Below, piece after piece: positions 45,679-54,497 of a stretch of 64,000 nucleotides of DNA. Position numbers and translations under genes: made by a program. Positions within the stretch are counted from its first letter, which is position 1; each line of letters opens with the position of its first letter. Source of the stretch: Alphaproteobacteria bacterium (GTDB lineage: Bacteria > Pseudomonadota > Alphaproteobacteria > Rhodobacterales > Rhodobacteraceae); NCBI GenBank assembly GCA_030433335.1, contig JAUILL010000006.1:62001-126000 (forward strand), written 5' to 3'. The notes beneath the pieces are model-generated. The model ran no database searches. It saw nothing but the letters and a program-made list of their open reading frames with translations, and had not been told where the DNA came from.

Positions 45679-46542
45679 TTACTGAGTAGGACCTAGATCA
45701 CCGATTTTTAGCGTTGAAAATGGTGAGCTTAGCAGCTCATACATTTCAAACACGGTCTCAATTTGCTCTTGAAGTTTAGAGAGGCCGGTATTGTACTCGC
45801 GACGCTTCACCTGCACGCGCTCGGACGTTCCCGCTGCGCAGTCGACTTGAGTTCGAAGCGCCTCCAAAGAAACGCGCAATTCGGAGAGATGCTTAAGAGT
45901 TTTCTGTTCTAAATCTGCATCCCCTGAACTTAGATTGGATGCATGCATTGAAATTAGGCGCTTCTGCCTCGAGAAGGGGTCTACCGCAACTAGCCCACCA
46001 CTCTCGATAAGACTTTCCCCCAGAAATCTCTTCACGCACATATCGGTGGTTGCGCGATAAAATTCCGTAACAGCTTCAGACAATTCGACGAAGGGCGTCT
46101 TACTTACGTCGGACGGATGAAACGAGAACTTTACCTTCGCTTCATTCTTTACGGCCTCTTGGTACGCTGAGCCAAAAAACTGCCCTACTTCGTGATAAAC
46201 AAGACCTTTTGAAATATAGCCTCTCGCCATCAAACCAATTTCCAAAAGGTTGCTAATCGACCTGCCGCACTCATCTACCAACCGAAGCAAGCCCAGAGGT
46301 GTCGCCTCTGCAGAAAGCACCACACAGTCAGATATCTGCGTTGCTACAAAGGACAGGTCCTCTGCTCCACGGTCACTTTGGGGGCAGAGCATAAATGGGA
46401 AATTATCTCGGTCATCGCTCCAAAGCGCCGAAACCATATTTTCGATTTGGCTTAATCCGCCTTCTCGCTTTTCTAGTTCCTCTACCTTTTCTGAAAAACC
46501 AAGAATATCTACAAAAGCGACGAACCGGTCTTCGAATTGCAT
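45679..46542 (-). CDS. Cyclase-like domain protein of unknown function, foreign origin likely
   Basis: A 287-residue soluble protein I cannot assign to a characterised family. The opening DRFVAFVDILGFSEKV resembles the first metal-binding strand of class III nucleotidyl cyclases, and QISDCVVLSAEATPLG resembles the second acidic strand, followed by GLMARGYISKGLVYHE. A C-terminal helical, Glu/Arg-rich region begins near residue 195. Sequence features, not structure, are the only basis. The gene is much richer in A+T than its surroundings, uses ATA, AGA and TTA codons, and is inserted antisense between trmD and rplS, only four bases from the trmD stop. A horizontally acquired signalling or defence gene is a hypothesis. 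Confidence 0.55.
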   Translation of the reverse strand: MQFEDRFVAFVDILGFSEKVEELEKREGGLSQIENMVSALWSDDRDNFPFMLCPQSDRGAEDLSFVATQISDCVVLSAEATPLGLLRLVDECGRSISNLLEIGLMARGYISKGLVYHEVGQFFGSAYQEAVKNEAKVKFSFHPSDVSKTPFVELSEAVTEFYRATTDMCVKRFLGESLIESGGLVAVDPFSRQKRLISMHASNLSSGDADLEQKTLKHLSELRVSLEALRTQVDCAAGTSERVQVKRREYNTGLSKLQEQIETVFEMYELLSSPFSTLKIGDLGPTQ

Positions 46543-46588
46543 ACAGGGTCCCCTTCTAATGCAATGAGAGTGGCCCAAGCCTCCCCCC

Positions 46589-46617
46589 TTGCCAACCCCA
46601 GCAAAACCTGACATATC
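46589..46617 (+). promoter_or_regulatory. Possible rplS promoter
   Basis: TTGCCA (46589-46594) and CATATC (46612-46617) with a 17-base spacer could form a sigma-70-type promoter. If used, it gives rplS-rpmE their own start with a leader of almost 200 bases, restoring expression after the antisense insertion. Confidence 0.3.
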
Positions 46618-46781
46618 GCGCGCATCCCGCACATGGAGGCCCCAGTGCGATTCCGTCTTCTTCTGGCGGCAATCGGGCCCTCTGACGTTCGGGAGACCGA
46701 AGTAAAGCTGATCTGATCCTCTGGCGGGCGCTGCGGCGGCCCCGAGAGAAGACCTAGAGTTCTGAGACCGGCACCAGACCT

Positions 46782-46798
46782 TTGTGGGCCAACCACAA
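46782..46798 (+). promoter_or_regulatory. Hairpin just upstream of the rplS ribosome site
   Basis: TTGTGG (46782-46787) pairs with CCACAA (46793-46798) around GCCAA, five bases before the TTAGGAGA ribosome-binding site. This is a candidate site for translational control of L19. Confidence 0.4.
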
Positions 46799-46816
46799 GC
46801 AGTTAGGAGATATGCG

Positions 46817-47194
46817 ATGGATCTTATCGCACAGATCGAAGCGGAGCAGATTGCTGCGCTGGGGAAAGAAATCCCCGACTTCAAAGCCGGCGACACCATT
46901 CGCGTCGGTTACAAGGTGACCGAAGGCACCCGTTCGCGCGTTCAGAACTACGAAGGCGTGTGCATCAGCCGCAAGAACGGCAAAGGCATTGCCGGCTCGT
47001 TCACCGTTCGCAAAATTTCGTTTGGCGAAGGCGTAGAGCGCGTATTCCCCCTCTACTCGACCAACATCGACAGCATCACTGTTGTGCGTCGTGGCCGCGT
47101 CCGTCGTTCGAAGCTGTACTACCTGCGCTCGCGTCGTGGTAAGTCGGCTCGTATCGCCGAAGTCAGCAACTACAAGCCCAAAACCGAAGCGTAA
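46817..47194 (+). CDS. rplS: 50S ribosomal protein L19
   Basis: A large-subunit protein at the 30S-50S interface. The 125-residue product has [26 protein letters not shown]-type [32 protein letters not shown] and the basic [20 protein letters not shown] end. The start is the ATG at 46817, with TTAGGAGA six bases before it. It is followed by rpmE after 11 bases. Confidence 0.97.
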   Translation: MDLIAQIEAEQIAALGKEIPDFKAGDTIRVGYKVTEGTRSRVQNYEGVCISRKNGKGIAGSFTVRKISFGEGVERVFPLYSTNIDSITVVRRGRVRRSKLYYLRSRRGKSARIAEVSNYKPKTEA

Positions 47195-47205
47195 GAGGTG
47201 TAGTC

Positions 47206-47427
47206 ATGAAAAAAGACATCCATCCCGACTACCACTTCATCACCGTCAAAATGACCGACGGCAGCACCTTCCAGGTCCGCTCGACCTACGGCAAAGAAGG
47301 CGACACCCTGTCGCTGGACATCGACCCCACCGTGCACCCCGCATGGACCGGCGGTTCGTCGCGCCTGCTGGACCAGGGCGGCCGCGTCTCGAAGTTCAAA
47401 AAGAAATACGAAGGCCTGGGCTTCTAA
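47206..47427 (+). CDS. rpmE: 50S ribosomal protein L31 (zinc-free type)
   Basis: A 73-residue large-subunit protein with the L31 sequence [20 protein letters not shown] and a conserved [22 protein letters not shown]. No cysteine is present, so it lacks the zinc ribbon and belongs to the C-minus form, which functions under zinc limitation. It is the last gene of the ribosomal group and is followed by a strong terminator. Confidence 0.95.
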   Translation: MKKDIHPDYHFITVKMTDGSTFQVRSTYGKEGDTLSLDIDPTVHPAWTGGSSRLLDQGGRVSKFKKKYEGLGF

Positions 47428-47445
47428 TCCCTGCCACACCGGTTT

Positions 47446-47862
47446 CTACGACGCCGCTCCATCCGGGGCGGCGTTTTCTTTTGCGGCCTTCTCGAGCAGG
47501 GCAGCATACGCCTCTTTGTCCAGAACCTTCAGCAAATCCAATGCCCGCGCCGCCTTGGCCTCTGCGTCGCATTTTGATCGCGTTTTGATCGCCTCTACCT
47601 TGGCCACCATCTCTCGAACTTCTTCGATTGTCTTGGCGTCGTCGCCCTCGAACGGTCCGACTTTGTCCGCCAGAACCAGTAAGGCGTCCGAGAGCCAGCC
47701 CAACTGCCGCCCGTATCCGGCGACCTTGCTGATGACTTCGCCCTCGATCTCCTGCTTGCCAGAGTAGGAAGGGCTAAAGAATTCGGGGCGGATTTCCTGG
47801 ATGATGTCGCCAGACCATGGCATCCGGAAGCCGCCGGAAAATGGGAAAGAGGAAAATGTCAT
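47446..47862 (-). CDS. Hypothetical protein
   Basis: A 138-residue protein I do not recognise. The N-terminal half (MPWSGDIIQEIRPEFFSPSY) is mixed, and the C-terminal half is a charged amphipathic helix region (EEVREMVAKVEAIKTRSK, AEAKAARALDLLKVLDKEAY). It ends in NAAPDGAAS, where the DNA is also the rpmE terminator stem. The ribosome site is weak (GAAAG). It is divergent from mipZ. Confidence 0.55.
   Translation of the reverse strand: MTFSSFPFSGGFRMPWSGDIIQEIRPEFFSPSYSGKQEIEGEVISKVAGYGRQLGWLSDALLVLADKVGPFEGDDAKTIEEVREMVAKVEAIKTRSKCDAEAKAARALDLLKVLDKEAYAALLEKAAKENAAPDGAAS
47451..47482 (+). terminator. Terminator of the ribosomal protein run
   Basis: ACGCCGC (47451-47457) pairs with GCGGCGT (47468-47474) and is followed by TTTTCTTTT. 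It overlaps the last codons of the convergent hypothetical gene. Confidence 0.85.
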
Positions 47863-47916
47863 TTTGATCGCTTTCGTTGGAAATATGGGCGATAGCATGA
47901 CAGCAAATATGCAATC

Positions 47917-47932
47917 GAGCCTAGTCAGGCTC
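47917..47932. other. Short hairpin upstream of mipZ
   Basis: GAGCCT (47917-47922) and AGGCTC (47927-47932) with a four-base loop lie in the 209-bp region between divergent genes. This may be an operator or a leader hairpin. A second small stem CACG-AAAA-CGTG follows. Confidence 0.3.
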
Positions 47933-48071
47933 ACCAGACCTGCAGCGGAACCACGAAAACGTGAAAAATCGCGACTCAGATGTACGCGGACTCTTGCCCA
48001 ACCCCGTCCGGTCTAGGCATAAGCATAACTAAACCAATATCCGGTTCCGAGAAAATCAGGGGACACCATAT

Positions 48072-48881
48072 ATGGCGCATATCATTGTCGTGGGGAACGA
48101 AAAGGGCGGCTCCGGCAAGTCGACCACCTCGATGCACATTGCGACGGCACTCGTTCGTCTCGGCTTCCGCGTCGGCGCGCTCGACCTCGACATGCGTCAG
48201 AAAAGTTTCGGCCGCTACGCCGAGAATCGGGCACGTTTCCTGGCCAAAGAGGGCATCACCCTTCCCAGTCCGTCGTACATTGAACTGCCCGAGATTGATC
48301 CCGCGACCCTCAAGGACGGCGAGAACATCTATGACGCGCGGCTCTCGGCCGCCGTGCAGCAACTCGAGGCCGACAGCGACTTCATCCTGATCGACTGCCC
48401 CGGCTCGCACACACGCCTCAGCCAGATGGCGCACAGCCTCGCGGACACGCTGGTCACGCCCCTGAACGACAGCTTTGTGGACTTCGACCTCTTGGCCCGC
48501 ACCGATGCCGAGGGCGAGAATATCCTCGGTCCGTCGGTCTACTCGGAAATGGTCTGGCACGCCCGCCAGCTCCGCGCTCAGGCCGGCCTGACACCCATCG
48601 ACTGGATCGTTGTCCGCAACCGGATCGGTGCGCAGAACATGATTAACAAGAAAAAGATGACCGCCGCCGTCGACAAGCTGGCCAAGCGCATCGGCTTCCG
48701 CATCGCGCCCGGCTTCTCTGAACGTGTGGTCTTCCGCGAACTGTTCCCCAAGGGCCTGACGCTTCTGGATCTCAAGGACATCGGCGTCACCCAGCTGTCG
48801 ATCTCGAACATCGCCGCCCGCCAAGAGTTGCGCGACCTGATCAAGACGCTGAACCTACCGAACGTCAAAGTGAACTTCTAA
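48072..48881 (+). CDS. mipZ: Division plane positioning ATPase MipZ
   Basis: A ParA-type ATPase that forms bipolar gradients and inhibits FtsZ away from midcell, as shown in Caulobacter. The 269-residue product has the deviant Walker A GNEKGGSGKST (residues 8-18), VGALDLDMRQKSFGRYAENR after it, ILIDCPGSHTRLSQMAH and the MipZ-like TPLNDSFVDFDLLARTDAE and VRNRIGAQNMINKKKM. These match MipZ better than plasmid or chromosomal ParA. Confidence 0.92.
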   Translation: MAHIIVVGNEKGGSGKSTTSMHIATALVRLGFRVGALDLDMRQKSFGRYAENRARFLAKEGITLPSPSYIELPEIDPATLKDGENIYDARLSAAVQQLEADSDFILIDCPGSHTRLSQMAHSLADTLVTPLNDSFVDFDLLARTDAEGENILGPSVYSEMVWHARQLRAQAGLTPIDWIVVRNRIGAQNMINKKKMTAAVDKLAKRIGFRIAPGFSERVVFRELFPKGLTLLDLKDIGVTQLSISNIAARQELRDLIKTLNLPNVKVNF

Positions 48882-48885
48882 GGGC

Positions 48886-49338
48886 GTGGCGGTCCAAATC
48901 CGCCCCGCACGGTCCAGCGACCTGCCCGAAATCCAAGCCTGCGCCAAGCAAGCCTTCGAACCCTACATCGCGCGCATGGGCCAACGCCCAGCGCCCATGG
49001 ATGCCGACTATGCCACTGCGATCCGGTCAGGCTATGCCCACGTGGCCACCGACGGCCAAACCCTCCTCGGCTTCATCGTCTTTACCCCCAAAACGGGCGG
49101 CACCCTCCTCGACACCGTCGCCGTCAGCCCAAAGGCCCGTGGCATGGGCATCGGCAAAGCCCTGATCGCCTTCTGCGAAACCAGCGCCCGCGCGGCAGGC
49201 TCGGCCAAAGTCACCCTCTACACCAACGCCGCCATGCCCGAGAACCTCTCGCTCTACCCCGCACTCGGCTACCACGAAACGCACCGCGCCACCAAAAACG
49301 GCTTCCACCGAGTCTACTTCGAAAAGCCACTCCCCTAA
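48886..49338 (+). CDS. GNAT family N-acetyltransferase
   Basis: A 150-residue acetyltransferase with the N-terminal VQIRPARSSDLPEIQACAKQAF, the core LDTVAVSPKARGMGIGKALIAF carrying the acetyl-CoA loop ARGMGIG, and a C-terminal LYPALGYHETHRATKNGFHRVYF. The start is GTG at 48886, four bases after mipZ, so they are probably co-transcribed. The substrate is unknown. Confidence 0.88.
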   Translation: MAVQIRPARSSDLPEIQACAKQAFEPYIARMGQRPAPMDADYATAIRSGYAHVATDGQTLLGFIVFTPKTGGTLLDTVAVSPKARGMGIGKALIAFCETSARAAGSAKVTLYTNAAMPENLSLYPALGYHETHRATKNGFHRVYFEKPLP

Positions 49339-49349
49339 CCCCATAGAAA

Positions 49350-49384
49350 AAGGGCCGGTCCCCAGAACCAGCCCTTCTTTTTGC
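49350..49384. terminator. Bidirectional terminator between GNAT gene and rppH
   Basis: GGGCcGGT (49352-49359) pairs with ACCaGCCC (49367-49374) with one mismatch. It is followed by TTCTTTTT and preceded by GAAAAA, so it can act on both strands between convergent genes. Confidence 0.75.
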
Positions 49385-49425
49385 TCTAAATACTCACGGC
49401 CTAAGCAGCCGCCAGAAGCCTGCCC

Positions 49426-49908
49426 CTAGATCAAGGGCCCCAGCTCCGCCACAACCTGCTCATACACACCGCGCTTGAACGGAACGATATTAGCGACCAG
49501 TTCATCAACGGGCAGCCAGCGCCATTCGCTGAACTCGGGGTGCGGACGGTCAATCACGATCATGTCGTCAGAGCCCTTGAACCGCATCAGGAACCACTTC
49601 TGCTCCTGACCGCGATACTTGCCCTTCCAGATCTTGGGCACGATGTCGTGGGGCAGATCATAGCTGATCCAGCCATCAGTCTCGCCCGCGACATCCACCA
49701 TATCCACCGAAATGCCGGTCTCTTCTTCCAGCTCGCGGAGGGCAGCCTCGCGCGGGTCTTCACCCTTGTCGATCCCGCCCTGAGGCATCTGCCACGCAGG
49801 CACGTCGCTATCCAGCCGCTGCCCGACCCAGACCAGACCGTCGGCGTTCACGATCATGACGCCGACGTTCTTGCGATAAGGCAGCTTCGCGATGTCTTCT
49901 GGCGTCAC
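49426..49908 (-). CDS. rppH: RNA pyrophosphohydrolase
   Basis: Removes pyrophosphate from mRNA 5' ends to start decay. The 160-residue Nudix enzyme has the box [23 protein letters not shown] (about residues 43-65), here split in description, and the RppH-type [13 protein letters not shown] end. The start is a GTG at 49908 overlapping the ctpA stop (GTGA). It ends the gpmI-envC-ctpA-rppH run. Confidence 0.93.
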   Translation of the reverse strand: MTPEDIAKLPYRKNVGVMIVNADGLVWVGQRLDSDVPAWQMPQGGIDKGEDPREAALRELEEETGISVDMVDVAGETDGWISYDLPHDIVPKIWKGKYRGQEQKWFLMRFKGSDDMIVIDRPHPEFSEWRWLPVDELVANIVPFKRGVYEQVVAELGPLI

Positions 49909-51248
49909 TGATCGGTCTCCAGCGCCGACAGACCCTTCAGAATGTCGATGGCGTAGGCCAGCTGGTAGTCCTCGTCACGCAGCTTGGCCGCTTCTTCGGC
50001 CTTCGCGTTGTCCTCTTCGATCTGACGGATCTCGTCTTCGGTCAGGCTGTCGTTGGACAGGCTGCCGCGCAGATCCGCTTCGGAGCGGGTGCGGGTTGTG
50101 GTCTCTTCCTCTTCGTCCGCAACGGCGGCAACACGAGGCTGCTGCACCACGATGTCAGGCGACACACCCAGGTTCTGGATCGAGCGACCCGACGGCGTGT
50201 AATAGCGCGCGGTGGTCAGACGCATCGCGCCATCGCCCCGCAGCGGCATCACAGTCTGGACCGAGCCTTTGCCGAACGACTTGGTGCCCACGATCACAGC
50301 GCGGCGGTGATCTTTCAGCGCGCCTGCCACAATCTCGGACGCGGACGCCGAACCGCCGTTGATCAGAACCACGATCGGCTTGCCCTCGGCCAGATCACCG
50401 GGGGTCGCGTTGAAGCGCTCGCCGTCCTCGGGGTTGCGGCCACGGGTCGACACGATCTCACCTTCCTCGAGGAAGGCATCGGCGACCAGAATAGCCTGAT
50501 TGAGCAGACCACCGGGGTTGTTGCGCAGGTCGATGATGACACCGCTCATGTTGTCCAGCCCGCCAGCCTCTTCGGCGGCTTTGGCCAGACCGTCCTTGAG
50601 GTTGTCAAACGTCTGGTCGTTAAAGGTGCTGACCCGCAGAACCACAGCCTCGCCCTCGGTGCGGGTGCGCACGGCGGTCAGGCGGATGGTGTCGCGGATG
50701 ATGGTCACGTCGAACGGCTCGGGCTCGCCCTCGCGGACCAGCGTCACCACGATCTCGGACCCGACGGGGCCGCGCATCAGTTCAACCGCTTCGTCCAGCG
50801 TCAGACCCAGCAGGCTCTCGCCATCCACGTGGGTGATGAAATCGCCCGACAACACGCCCGCTTCTTCCGCCGGAGTGCCATCCATTGGCGCCACGACCTT
50901 CACAAAGCCCTCTTCCTGCGTGACCTCGATGCCCAGACCGCCGAATTCACCGCGGGTCTGCACGCGCATGTCCTGCGCGTCATCGGGGGACAAGTAGCTG
51001 CTGTGGGGGTCCAGCGACTGGAGCATCCCGTTGATGGCGGCCTCGATCAGATCACCCTCGTCAACCTCTTCGACATACTGCGCGCGAATACGCTCGAAGA
51101 TGTCCCCGAACAGATCCAGCTGCTCGTACACGTTGACTTGGGTTTTTCCTTCTTGGGCCAGCAGCGGTCCCGCGATCTGCGTCGAGGCAATCAGCCCCGC
51201 CAGAGCGCCACCGCCCACTGCCATCAGAAACTTGCGCATTCGTGTCAT
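49905..51248 (-). CDS. ctpA: Carboxy-terminal processing protease (S41)
   Basis: A periplasmic serine protease of the CtpA/Prc family. The 447-residue product has an N-terminal signal or anchor (residues 5-32), a PDZ domain ([18 protein letters not shown] near residue 95), and the S41 domain with the catalytic serine in [15 protein letters not shown] near residue 315 and lysine in [11 protein letters not shown] near residue 340. The ATG at 51248 overlaps the envC stop (ATGA). Adjacent envC suggests a shared role in envelope turnover. Confidence 0.94.
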   Translation of the reverse strand: MTRMRKFLMAVGGGALAGLIASTQIAGPLLAQEGKTQVNVYEQLDLFGDIFERIRAQYVEEVDEGDLIEAAINGMLQSLDPHSSYLSPDDAQDMRVQTRGEFGGLGIEVTQEEGFVKVVAPMDGTPAEEAGVLSGDFITHVDGESLLGLTLDEAVELMRGPVGSEIVVTLVREGEPEPFDVTIIRDTIRLTAVRTRTEGEAVVLRVSTFNDQTFDNLKDGLAKAAEEAGGLDNMSGVIIDLRNNPGGLLNQAILVADAFLEEGEIVSTRGRNPEDGERFNATPGDLAEGKPIVVLINGGSASASEIVAGALKDHRRAVIVGTKSFGKGSVQTVMPLRGDGAMRLTTARYYTPSGRSIQNLGVSPDIVVQQPRVAAVADEEEETTTRTRSEADLRGSLSNDSLTEDEIRQIEEDNAKAEEAAKLRDEDYQLAYAIDILKGLSALETDQ

Positions 51249-52366
51249 TCCTTGTCCGTCTTGAACCATTCGGCGGGGTTCACCGTCTCTTGGTCCTCTC
51301 TCACTTCGAGATAGAGCGTTTCTGTATTCTGTCCGGCGCTAGCCTGCGTCAGGATCTCGTCCTGTGCAACACCCGCGCCCCCCATGAGGCCCAGCGGATG
51401 CCCTGCGGGCAGCACCTGTCCGACCTCACCGTAAACCTGATCGAGCCCTGCAAGCACGAACAGAATGCCCGGTCCGGGCTCGATAATCATCACATTTCCG
51501 TAGTCCAGCAGAGGCCCCAGATAGCGAATGGTTGCTGCCGCTGGCGTGGTGACCAGCGCACCGGGCGCCGTCGCGATCACCCAGCCGGGGCGCTCGATCC
51601 CTGCGGCATCGGGCTGGCCCGCCTCTCTCAGGATGGTCCCTTGCACGGGCAGAGACAACATGCCGCGCTGCTCGTGGACATCCGGACCGCCCTCAAGCTC
51701 GTCGCCGACGACAATCTCGCCCAGATTATCGGCAAAGCTTTCCAGCGTCTCGGACGAGGCCACCAGCACAGCGGTCTGCACCGGATCAGCCGTGAACTTC
51801 TTGGGCAAATCAGTGCGGTCCGAAATCGCGGCACTTAAAGCTGTTCGCGCTTCTTGCGCGCCGCTCAGACCTTCGCGCAGGGTGTCCGCCGCCGACTGCT
51901 GCAAGGCGCGCAGGGTCCGCACCTCTTCCAGATCACGGGCCAAGCCATCGGCCTCGGCCTGCAAGGCGGGCGAAATCTCGGTCAGGATCATCCCCGCCCG
52001 CGCTGTCCCAGTGGGGCCCGCAGGGTGGGTCAGTTGCACAGGGGCCGGACTGCGGGAAATGGTCAGCAAGCTGGCCAGCAAATCCGCCACCTGCCCCTGC
52101 GCAGAGTTCAGTTCCTGCGTCAGCGCCTTTTCCCGAATGGCCGCACGCCGCAGCCCAGCGCGCAGAGCCGTCAGCCCCGCCTCATAGGCCTTGACCGTCT
52201 GGGTCAGCGCCGCAACGCGGTCCCGCGCCCCTTGGGCATGGTCCAGCGCGACCGCTGCCTCGTCCAGCAAGCCCTTGGCACGCAGCGCCGCCGCAGCCGG
52301 ATCTTCTTGCGCCACCAACGGCGACGCAAGCAACCCCAGACACAAGACGGCCGCGCGACGGATCAT
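51245..52366 (-). CDS. envC: Murein hydrolase activator EnvC
   Basis: A 373-residue periplasmic protein with a signal peptide (MIRRAAVLCLGLLASPLVAQ), a long coiled coil (about residues 25-220) and a C-terminal LytM-like domain. The LytM histidines are missing: the usual YAHL position reads LAGL and the HGxG position reads YGNV. It is therefore the non-catalytic activator type, which turns on amidases at the septum. The start is the ATG at 52366 (TGATG overlap with gpmI) or the adjoining GTG at 52369. Confidence 0.9.
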   Translation of the reverse strand: MIRRAAVLCLGLLASPLVAQEDPAAAALRAKGLLDEAAVALDHAQGARDRVAALTQTVKAYEAGLTALRAGLRRAAIREKALTQELNSAQGQVADLLASLLTISRSPAPVQLTHPAGPTGTARAGMILTEISPALQAEADGLARDLEEVRTLRALQQSAADTLREGLSGAQEARTALSAAISDRTDLPKKFTADPVQTAVLVASSETLESFADNLGEIVVGDELEGGPDVHEQRGMLSLPVQGTILREAGQPDAAGIERPGWVIATAPGALVTTPAAATIRYLGPLLDYGNVMIIEPGPGILFVLAGLDQVYGEVGQVLPAGHPLGLMGGAGVAQDEILTQASAGQNTETLYLEVREDQETVNPAEWFKTDKE

Positions 52367-53883
52367 CACTTAATCAGGCTCTCACCAGTCATTTCTTCGG
52401 GCTTCTCGACACCCATCAGCTGCAGCACGGTCGGCGCCAGATCGGCCAAGCGGCCATCGCGCAGTTCCGCGCCCTCGGGGCCGCCCACCATGACAACCGG
52501 CACAAGGTTCAGCGTGTGCGCGGTATGTGCGCCGCCCGACTTGGGGTCCACCATGACTTCGCAGTTGCCGTGGTCCGCGGTCACGATCATCGCGCCGCCC
52601 TTGGCTTCCAGCGCCTTCAGCGCCTCGCCCAGACCACTGTCCACCGCTTCACACGCGGCCTTCGCGGCCTCTAGGTCGCCGGTGTGGCCAACCATGTCGG
52701 GGTTTGCGTAGTTCACCACGATCATGTCGTAATCACCGTTGATCGCCTCGACGAACTTAGCGGTCACTTCGGGGGCCGACATCTCGGGCTGCAGGTCATA
52801 GGTCGCCACATTCGGCGACTTCGGCATAAAGCGGTCCTCGCCCTCTTCGGGCACCTCGACGCCACCGTTCAGAAAGAACGTCACGTGGGGGTATTTCTCG
52901 GTCTCGGCCAGACGGAACTGCTTCTTGCCCTGCTTCGCGACCCAAGCGCCCAGCGTGTTCACGATTTTCCGCTTGGGAAAGGCCGTGTCCATGTAGTCGT
53001 TGTGACCGTCCGAATATTCCACCATGCCCAAGAGCGCCGACAGCTTGGGGCGCTCGCCCACTTCGAAATCGTTGAAATCGGGTTCGCCAATCGCACGCAG
53101 GATTTCGCGGGCACGGTCCGCGCGGAAGTTCAGGCAGAAGAACCCGTCGCCGTCATGCACGCCTTCGAACCCGCCGATCACAACCGGCTTGATGAACTCG
53201 TCCAGAACGTCCTGCTTGTAGCTGTCTTTCACCGCGTCTTCGGCACTTGCGGCTTCAAAGCCCTTGCCGTTGATCATCGCGTCATAGGCCAGTTGCACCC
53301 GCTCCCAGCGGTTGTCGCGGTCCATGGCGTAATAGCGGCCTGACACGGTGGCGATGAACGCGCCCTCGGGCAGGCGATCTTCCAGCTCTGCCACAAATTT
53401 ATCAGCGGACTTGGGCGCCACATCGCGGCCATCGGTGACCACGTGCATCGCAACGGTCACGCCCGCATCGGTGATCGCCTTAGCGGCGGCCAGCGCGTGC
53501 TCGGTATGACCATGCACACCGCCGTCCGAGATCAGACCCATCACGTGGGCCATGCCCGCGCTCTCGGTCACTTTGGCGATAAACGCCTGCAATTCTTCGT
53601 TCTCGTAGAAAGAGCCATCTTCGATCGCCAGATCGATCTGCCCCAAGTCCATCGCGACCACGCGGCCCGCGCCGATGTTCGTGTGACCCACTTCGGAGTT
53701 ACCCATCTGGCCGGTCGGCAGACCTGCGTCGGGGCCGTGGGTGATCAGCCGCGCATGGGGGCAGTCGTTCCAGATACGGTCAAAGTTGGGCGTCGCTGCC
53801 AGCGCGGGCGCGTTCGCCGGACTGTCATCACTCAGTCCCCAACCATCCAGAATACAAAGAACAACGGGCTTGGGTGCAGTCAT
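52366..53883 (-). CDS. gpmI: 2,3-Bisphosphoglycerate-independent phosphoglycerate mutase
   Basis: Interconverts 3- and 2-phosphoglycerate in glycolysis and gluconeogenesis. The 505-residue alkaline-phosphatase-like enzyme begins with the metal site LCILDGWGL, has the phosphoserine in PTGQMGNSEVGHTNIGAGR near residue 60, HVVTDGRDVAPKSA near residue 125 and the C-terminal VTADHGNCEVM. It leads the gpmI-envC-ctpA-rppH operon. It complements pckA in carbon flow to sugars. Confidence 0.96.
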   Translation of the reverse strand: MTAPKPVVLCILDGWGLSDDSPANAPALAATPNFDRIWNDCPHARLITHGPDAGLPTGQMGNSEVGHTNIGAGRVVAMDLGQIDLAIEDGSFYENEELQAFIAKVTESAGMAHVMGLISDGGVHGHTEHALAAAKAITDAGVTVAMHVVTDGRDVAPKSADKFVAELEDRLPEGAFIATVSGRYYAMDRDNRWERVQLAYDAMINGKGFEAASAEDAVKDSYKQDVLDEFIKPVVIGGFEGVHDGDGFFCLNFRADRAREILRAIGEPDFNDFEVGERPKLSALLGMVEYSDGHNDYMDTAFPKRKIVNTLGAWVAKQGKKQFRLAETEKYPHVTFFLNGGVEVPEEGEDRFMPKSPNVATYDLQPEMSAPEVTAKFVEAINGDYDMIVVNYANPDMVGHTGDLEAAKAACEAVDSGLGEALKALEAKGGAMIVTADHGNCEVMVDPKSGGAHTAHTLNLVPVVMVGGPEGAELRDGRLADLAPTVLQLMGVEKPEEMTGESLIK

Positions 53884-54000
53884 GGTGTTACCTCCTAGGC
53901 TTGCCCTCTCCTAGCGCAAGGCAAGCGCGGGGTGAACCATCCCTGTATCAGGCAACTGGATTTTTTGGTCAAAAACCGGAAGCAGCCCGATCAAGGGCGC

Positions 54001-54471
54001 TTATTCGCGGTGGTACGGCGCGTTCGACAGGATAGAGGCCGCGCGATACAGCTGCTCGGTCAGCATGACCCGCACCAGCATGTGCGGCCACACCATCTTG
54101 CCAAAGCTGATCGCGAAATCCGCCTCGGCGCGCAGGGACGGGTCGATCCCGTCCGCCCCGCCAATCACAAAGGCCAAGTCCTGCGTGCCCGTGTCACGCC
54201 ACCCCGCCAGCTTGTCCGCAAAATCGGGCGAGGTCATGAGTTTCCCGCGTTCATCCATAACGACCAGCCGCGACCCACTGGGGATCGCCTTGCGCAGCAA
54301 ATCCGCCTCGGCGCCCATGCCGCGGGACTTCTTATCCTCGACCTCAATGACCTTGGCCGGGCCAAGGCCCAAAGCCCGCCCGGTTCGGTCAAATCGCGTC
54401 AGATAGTCGTCAATAAGAGTGGCCTCGGGCCCCGACCTCAGTCGGCCCACCACGCACAAATGCACGCGCAT
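54001..54471 (-). CDS. rlmH: 23S rRNA (pseudouridine1915-N3)-methyltransferase
   Basis: A SPOUT methyltransferase of helix 69 in the 70S ribosome. The 156-residue product has MDERGKLMTSPDFADKL near residue 75, the knot FVIGGADGIDPSLRAEAD near residue 100 and the C-terminal EQLYRAASILSNAPYH. It follows rsfS by 26 bases on the same strand, the common rsfS-rlmH order. Confidence 0.95.
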   Translation of the reverse strand: MRVHLCVVGRLRSGPEATLIDDYLTRFDRTGRALGLGPAKVIEVEDKKSRGMGAEADLLRKAIPSGSRLVVMDERGKLMTSPDFADKLAGWRDTGTQDLAFVIGGADGIDPSLRAEADFAISFGKMVWPHMLVRVMLTEQLYRAASILSNAPYHRE

Positions 54472-54497
54472 CGTCAGTCCCTAGTGGCGTGCGAGCC

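Noticed and set aside
51245..52366. Active LytM endopeptidase
   Set aside because: The zinc-binding histidines are replaced, so the non-catalytic EnvC type is the better call.
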